A DNA stretch of 64,000 nt, taken from positions 1 to 64,000 of the forward strand of contig NZ_BDBR01000024.1 of the NCBI RefSeq assembly GCF_001613085.1. Direction: 5' to 3'. A model generated the notes under the pieces. That model did no database searches. It had not been told where the DNA came from and worked only from the letters and a program-made list of their open reading frames with translations. The DNA is from Nocardia salmonicida NBRC 13393. GTDB taxonomy: Bacteria; Actinomycetota; Actinomycetes; Mycobacteriales; Mycobacteriaceae. Made by a program: the position numbers and the translations under genes. Shown here one piece after another: positions 60,164 through 64,000 of this stretch; position 1 is the stretch's first letter, and every line of letters begins with the position of its first letter.

Positions 60164-61843
60164 ATGGATGTGTGGGGATCCCGCCGCTTTCGCGTCCGGG
60201 GCGCTATGGCGATCGCGGGGGTTGCGACCCTCGCCATCGCGCTGTGCTCGTGCGGAGTGGGTGGGAAGACGAGCGAGTCGGAGACGGTGGTTCAACGGTT
60301 CACCGAGCTCCTCGATGAGAAGGACTACGGCAAGGCCGCCGACCTGACCTCGTACCCCGCTGCCGCTTCGGCAACCATGAAGCAAATGTTCGAGGGCCTG
60401 CAATCGGGCACCGTCGACTACGAAGCCTCCCAGGTGATCGACCTCGACAAGCAGTCGGCGATCTTCAGCATGGAGGTCGCCTGGAACTTCGGTGAGAAGA
60501 AGGACTGGACCTACACACTGCAGGGCACCGTTCGCAAGCTCGCCATCGGCTGGCGGATCTCCTGGGAGCCCGCGGTGGTGATGCCGCAGTTGACGGACAA
60601 CCGCACCGTCAAGCTCGTGCGCACGACCGCGAAGCCGCCGCCGAAGGTCGTCGATCTGCCGGGTGAGGCGCTGATGACCGAACAGACGCTCAATGTCATC
60701 AAGATCGACCCGAGCCGCACCGGCGATCTCGTCGGTACCACCAACGCCCTCGCCGACGCCATCGAACCGGTGGCGCCGCTGATCACCGGGCCGTCGCTGA
60801 TGCAGCAGCTGGCGGGCTCGCAGGGTCAGCCGATCGTCGCGGTGAACCTGCGCGACGGGGATTTCGCGATCCTGGAACCGCGGATGGCCAAGGTGCCCGG
60901 CGTGGTGATGGAGAAGCAGCCCAAACTGATCTCGGCCGACCGGCGCACGCGCTCGCCGATGCTCGACGCGCTGCGCAAGGTGTGGCAGGACAGTCTCGAG
61001 GCCACCGCGGGCTGGGGTGTGCAGATCTTCGAGGCCGATGGCAGATTCGTCAACCAGGTGGCCGGATATCAGGGACCTTCCGGGCCGGATATCGCCGCGA
61101 CGATGGACCAGCGTCTACAGCGCGCGGCCGAAGACGCGGTGGTGAGCGCGGGGACCCCGGCCACGGTCGTGGCCATCCAGCCCTCGACCGGCGCGGTCGT
61201 CGCGGTGGCACAGAACTCCTACGCCACCGAGAAGGGTCCGATCGCCTTCACCGGGCTGTTCCCGGCGGGCGGCACGATGGAACTGTTCCGTACCGTCGCC
61301 GCGGCGACCAAGAACAAGCCGCCGCAGGACGTCACCGTGCAGGAAGCGGCCGAGGCGGCCACCGCGCTGGGTGTCGGCGTCGACTTCAAAGTGGCCGGGC
61401 TCGACGAGGTGACCGGGCGGATCAGCGCACCCGGCCGCAGCACCGAACAGGTGCGCCAAGGCGCGGGCGCCGACGCCGTGCAGGTCAGCCCCTTCGGGAT
61501 GGCCATCGCGGCCGCCGCGATCTCACGTGGCTCGGTGGTGCCGCCGATGATCGTGGCAGGCAATCCGGGCACCACCGATACGCCTGTTCCCGCGCTGCCA
61601 CAGCCGGCGGTCGACCGGTTGCGCGCAATGATGAACGACGGCATCAACAAGCCGGAAACCACCGCACTGCGCGGATTCCGCGATGTCACCGCGTTCGCCG
61701 CGACGGGTGGCGCCGACGGGTGGCTGCTGGCGACGATGGGCGATCTGGTCTTCGCGGTGCACATCGCCGATGTCGACAGTGGTGACGCCACTTCACGTCT
61801 CGCGGCCGTTTTGCTGAAATCACTGGCGACGCCGGAGCCGTAA
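60164..61843 (+). CDS. Penicillin-binding-protein-like lipoprotein with degenerate active site
   Basis: A 559-residue lipoprotein: signal with lipobox LCSC near residue 25, an NTF2-like N-terminal domain (about 35-150; MecA_N type, RFTELLDEKDYGKAADL), a dimerisation-type region (about 150-300), and a transpeptidase-like domain (about 300-559). In the last, the expected SxxK active-site motif is replaced by GGTMELF (no Ser, no Lys) and the KTG triad by AATGG. The SxN region (QGAGADAVQVSPFGMAIA) keeps the overall framing. It resembles the PbpLipo (Rv2864c-type) family but appears to lack acylation chemistry. The alternative start is GTG 60155. Confidence 0.82.
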   Translation: MDVWGSRRFRVRGAMAIAGVATLAIALCSCGVGGKTSESETVVQRFTELLDEKDYGKAADLTSYPAAASATMKQMFEGLQSGTVDYEASQVIDLDKQSAIFSMEVAWNFGEKKDWTYTLQGTVRKLAIGWRISWEPAVVMPQLTDNRTVKLVRTTAKPPPKVVDLPGEALMTEQTLNVIKIDPSRTGDLVGTTNALADAIEPVAPLITGPSLMQQLAGSQGQPIVAVNLRDGDFAILEPRMAKVPGVVMEKQPKLISADRRTRSPMLDALRKVWQDSLEATAGWGVQIFEADGRFVNQVAGYQGPSGPDIAATMDQRLQRAAEDAVVSAGTPATVVAIQPSTGAVVAVAQNSYATEKGPIAFTGLFPAGGTMELFRTVAAATKNKPPQDVTVQEAAEAATALGVGVDFKVAGLDEVTGRISAPGRSTEQVRQGAGADAVQVSPFGMAIAAAAISRGSVVPPMIVAGNPGTTDTPVPALPQPAVDRLRAMMNDGINKPETTALRGFRDVTAFAATGGADGWLLATMGDLVFAVHIADVDSGDATSRLAAVLLKSLATPEP

Positions 61844-61854
61844 GCACAGGGTTA

Positions 61855-61868
61855 CCACTGATCAGTGG
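61855..61868. promoter_or_regulatory. Perfect 14-bp palindrome between PBP-like gene and DUF3054 gene
   Basis: CCACTGATCAGTGG is self-complementary. It begins 12 bases past the PBP-like stop and ends about 48 bases before the DUF3054 start. It may be an operator for the DUF3054 gene; a weak terminator is the alternative. Confidence 0.35.
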
Positions 61869-61916
61869 GCATGAACCCGGTCTCGAAGTCGATCTTGAGC
61901 GGTTACGCTGCTTTCC

Positions 61917-62273
61917 GTGAAGAGATACGCGCCGTTCGGTATCGATGCTTTATTGGTGATCATTTTCTGCGCGATCGGGAGGCGCAGTCACGACGAAGCT
62001 GTCATCGCCGGTCTGCTGAAAACCGTGTGGCCCTTCGGGGTAGGGCTGATTCTCGGCTGGGTGTTGGCGGTGTACGCCGCGCGGGATACACGATTCGACG
62101 CAACGGCGTTGTGGCCCACCGGAATCCTGATCTGGGCGAGCACGCTCGTCGGCGGGATGGCGTTGCGCGCCATCAGCGGTCAGGGCGTCGCACTGAGTTT
62201 CATGATCGTCGCGGCCTGCGTTCTCGTGCTTTTTCTCTTGGGCTGGCGCGCCGCGATCCGCGCGCTGCGGTGA
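61917..62273 (+). CDS. DUF3054 family membrane protein
   Basis: A 118-residue protein with four membrane helices. IIFCAIGRRSHDEAVIAGLLKTVWPFGVGL is the DUF3054 signature, with the conserved GRRSHDE. Function unknown. The GTG at 61917 lies about 8 bases after TACGCT, which could make it leaderless. Confidence 0.85.
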   Translation: MKRYAPFGIDALLVIIFCAIGRRSHDEAVIAGLLKTVWPFGVGLILGWVLAVYAARDTRFDATALWPTGILIWASTLVGGMALRAISGQGVALSFMIVAACVLVLFLLGWRAAIRALR

Positions 62274-62316
62274 CGCCGATCGATGGTGAGGACATGGGTA
62301 ACTCACCGGGTACGGG

Positions 62317-63450
62317 CTAACCCGACTCCATTGCTCCGCCGGCCGCCTCCCCGGATTCCCCGCGCCTACGTCTGGCTTGAATACGCGGAGAGGCGGAATA
62401 GAATTCCTGCTCGTACTCGTGGTCGTCGGCCTGCGGTGTGCGGAACAGGAAGGCGAAGACGATCCAGCCGACCACGGCGACCAGGATGAAGCTGACCAGC
62501 CGGTAGACGAACGCGGCCGCCACGGCCTGTGCGGCGGGCAGCCCCGCGCCCGCGGTGAGACCGTAGATCAACGTGGCATCCACATAGACGATGCCGCCAG
62601 GGGCGAACGGAATGGACCCCACCGCCTTGCCCGCCGCGAACGCGATGAGCAGCCCGGACAGCTTGGGGTCGGCACCGACCGCGAAACAGGCGGCGCCCAG
62701 ACACGCCACGTCGGCGAACCGGTGCACCAGCGCCCACACCCCGACGAGCGCCCCGTCCTTCTTCCCCAGCTCGACCGACTCGAGCTGGGCCCGGATCTCG
62801 GCCAGCTTGGCGATGCCGTGGTCGGCGGGCTTCTTGCGCAGCCGATTGATCAGCGCGAGCACCCGCCGCAGGATGGCCTCCAGCATGCCGGGATGGCGGG
62901 CCAGATAGTTGCCGATGAACAGGACCAGGCCGAGCACCACCAGCGAGCCGACGAATTTGAAGCCGATACCCTGCCCGACCAGCGCGGCGCCGGTGATTCC
63001 GATCAGCGCCAGGCCGGCCGCGGCGACCACGCCCGAGAAAACCAGCTGCCAGGAGGCCACGATCGGGCTCGCGCCCCAGCGCCGGGTCTGGCGGTAGGTG
63101 AACGCGGTGGAGAAGACCTGGCCCGCGGGCAGCGTCAGCGACATCGCGGTCGCGCCGTAGACCACCGACACCGATTTCCCCTGGCTGACGTCCACCCCGC
63201 CCGCGTGCAGCAGTTGCTTCTGCACCCGCCCGAATCCACTCATCGACATCGCCTGCAACACGATGCACAGGAACAGCCAGCCCCAGTGGATCTCGGTGAG
63301 CGTGCGCCAGGATTCGTGCAGGCGGGGCCACAGATACAAGCCTTCGCCGACGAGCAGCGCGAGGATCACCGCGCCGAGCACCCACTTGACCCACCGGAAG
63401 CGGCGGCGGCGCCCGGCCGGTGCGCCTGCTAGGTCGCCGTCGGCCGTCAC
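62317..63450 (-). CDS. UPF0104 / lysylphosphatidylglycerol synthase TM-region family membrane protein
   Basis: A 377-residue polytopic protein with about eight membrane helices. SVVYGATAMSLTLPAGQVFSTAFTYRQTRRWG and SIPFAPGGIVYVDATLIYGL are features of the UPF0104 / MprF transmembrane family, proposed lipid flippases. The C-terminus is a polar, Arg-rich tail of about 40 residues. It starts with GTG 63450, 4 bases after the cyclase stop, so the two genes are probably co-transcribed. Confidence 0.85.
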   Translation of the reverse strand: MTADGDLAGAPAGRRRRFRWVKWVLGAVILALLVGEGLYLWPRLHESWRTLTEIHWGWLFLCIVLQAMSMSGFGRVQKQLLHAGGVDVSQGKSVSVVYGATAMSLTLPAGQVFSTAFTYRQTRRWGASPIVASWQLVFSGVVAAAGLALIGITGAALVGQGIGFKFVGSLVVLGLVLFIGNYLARHPGMLEAILRRVLALINRLRKKPADHGIAKLAEIRAQLESVELGKKDGALVGVWALVHRFADVACLGAACFAVGADPKLSGLLIAFAAGKAVGSIPFAPGGIVYVDATLIYGLTAGAGLPAAQAVAAAFVYRLVSFILVAVVGWIVFAFLFRTPQADDHEYEQEFYSASPRIQARRRRGESGEAAGGAMESG

Positions 63451-63454
63451 GGTC

Positions 63455-64000
63455 TCAGCCTAACGAACGTATCTGTTCTTCCTCGTCCATGCGCGGCGCG
63501 GCGATCGCGGACTTCGGCCAGGCCAGGCGGGTTTTTCTGCGTCTGCCTCGCAATTGGACCTCGTCTCCGGTTATCCAATGTTCCTGCTCGCTTTCGTCGG
63601 CGAAGTAGAGCGCGCTGCCCGAAGCGAGAACGCGGCCGGGATGATCTTTGGCCAATTCGGTGAGCCGCGACGCCTCGTTGACGGGGTCGCCGATCACGGT
63701 GTATTCGAATCGATTTGCGGCGCCGATGTTTCCGGCGACCGCCAGGCCCGCCGAAACGCCGATGCCGATGTCGAGGCTGGTCACCTCGCGCAGCGCCTCG
63801 CGCAGATCGCGGGCCGCGGCCAGCGCGGCACTCGGCGCGTCGGGGCGATCCAGCGGGGCGCCGAAGATGGCGAGCGCCGCGTCGCCGACGAACTTGTTGA
63901 CGAAACCGTGGTGGCTGTCGATCACGTCGACCACCACCCGGAAGAACTCGTTGAGCAGGCTGACCACCTCGGTCGGCGGGCGCTCGGCCGCGGCGGCGGT
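63455..64000 (-). CDS. Class III adenylate/guanylate cyclase, C-terminal part (5' end outside the window)
   Basis: The open frame enters from the right edge and ends at 63455 (181 residues visible). It shows the cyclase homology domain: GFVNKFVGDAALAIFGAP (metal-binding Asp region), IGIGVSAGLAVAGNIGAANRFEYTVIGDPVNEASRLTELA (second half with the transition-state residues near FEYTVIGDPVNEASR), and a short C-terminal tail. The N-terminal domain and the first metal-binding Asp lie outside the window. Confidence 0.88.
   Translation of the reverse strand, partial: TAAAAERPPTEVVSLLNEFFRVVVDVIDSHHGFVNKFVGDAALAIFGAPLDRPDAPSAALAAARDLREALREVTSLDIGIGVSAGLAVAGNIGAANRFEYTVIGDPVNEASRLTELAKDHPGRVLASGSALYFADESEQEHWITGDEVQLRGRRRKTRLAWPKSAIAAPRMDEEEQIRSLG

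Noticed and set aside
59857..60318. Small plus-strand frames in the gap before the PBP-like gene
   Set aside because: Frames of 70-150 codons overlap one another, lack ribosome-binding sites and have shadow-like composition.
1..64000. tRNA, rRNA and CRISPR arrays
   Set aside because: No cloverleaf with conserved TTCRANY or 16S/23S motifs and no regularly spaced direct repeats were noticed on reading; a dedicated tRNA scan was not possible.

Overview
The window looks like a chromosomal piece of a high-GC, mycolic-acid-containing actinomycete, most likely Nocardia or a close relative. Evidence: uniformly GC-rich third positions, frequent GTG starts, and 4-base start/stop overlaps. The left end also shares a gene neighbourhood with Mycobacterium tuberculosis Rv0046c-Rv0050: inositol-phosphate synthase, PadR regulator, DUF5318 protein, and the start of a class A penicillin-binding protein. 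Other markers are an Ag85-type mycolyltransferase, LpqH- and LpqY-like lipoproteins, a SigL/RslA-like pair and an EXLDI protein. No tRNA, rRNA or CRISPR array was seen. Family names rest on reading motifs and recalling family features; no database search was possible.

Left part (1-21 kb). A PBP fragment and a DUF5318 protein are followed by two paralogous DUF1707 membrane proteins, PadR-ino1, two GyrI-like proteins and a full class A PBP. Next comes an LpqY/SugA/SugB-like sugar importer whose likely ATPase (SugC-like) lies about 6.5 kb away. Between them lie menC, a thiolase, an HxlR regulator and an F420/NADP-type oxidoreductase. A solute-binding/permease fusion with its own ATPase (amino-acid-importer type) closes this part.

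Middle (21-43 kb). A His-rich repeat protein and a mycolyltransferase precede a tight four-gene minus-strand operon (22646-27778) encoding two unrecognised proteins, a TPR protein and a CHAT (caspase-like) protease with an intact His/Cys dyad. This is a strong candidate for a conflict or defence-type system. Envelope and housekeeping genes follow: LpqH-like lipoprotein, PhoX, GH25 lysozyme, glucosylglycerate hydrolase, polysaccharide deacetylase and leuS. Then comes a TnpB nuclease gene without tnpA, and a run of four small membrane proteins that all end in Gly/Cys-rich tails (41375-43102), an unusual array.

Right part (43-64 kb). A translationally coupled four-gene set (TPP enzyme, SRPBCC protein, FabH-like ketosynthase with the catalytic His replaced by Asn, and aminotransferase) looks like a small uncharacterised biosynthetic cluster. 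Beyond it are an EXLDI protein with two palindromes inside its promoter spacer, a DrrAB-like exporter, a sigma/anti-sigma pair, glycerate kinase, an HxlR/imine-reductase pair, an ABC exporter with an XRE gene under a 32-bp operator, and a deazaflavin-dependent nitroreductase bracketed by a 19-bp inverted repeat. The end holds aroQ, a PBP-like lipoprotein that seems to have lost its catalytic motifs, a DUF3054 protein, a UPF0104-type membrane protein and a truncated class III cyclase.
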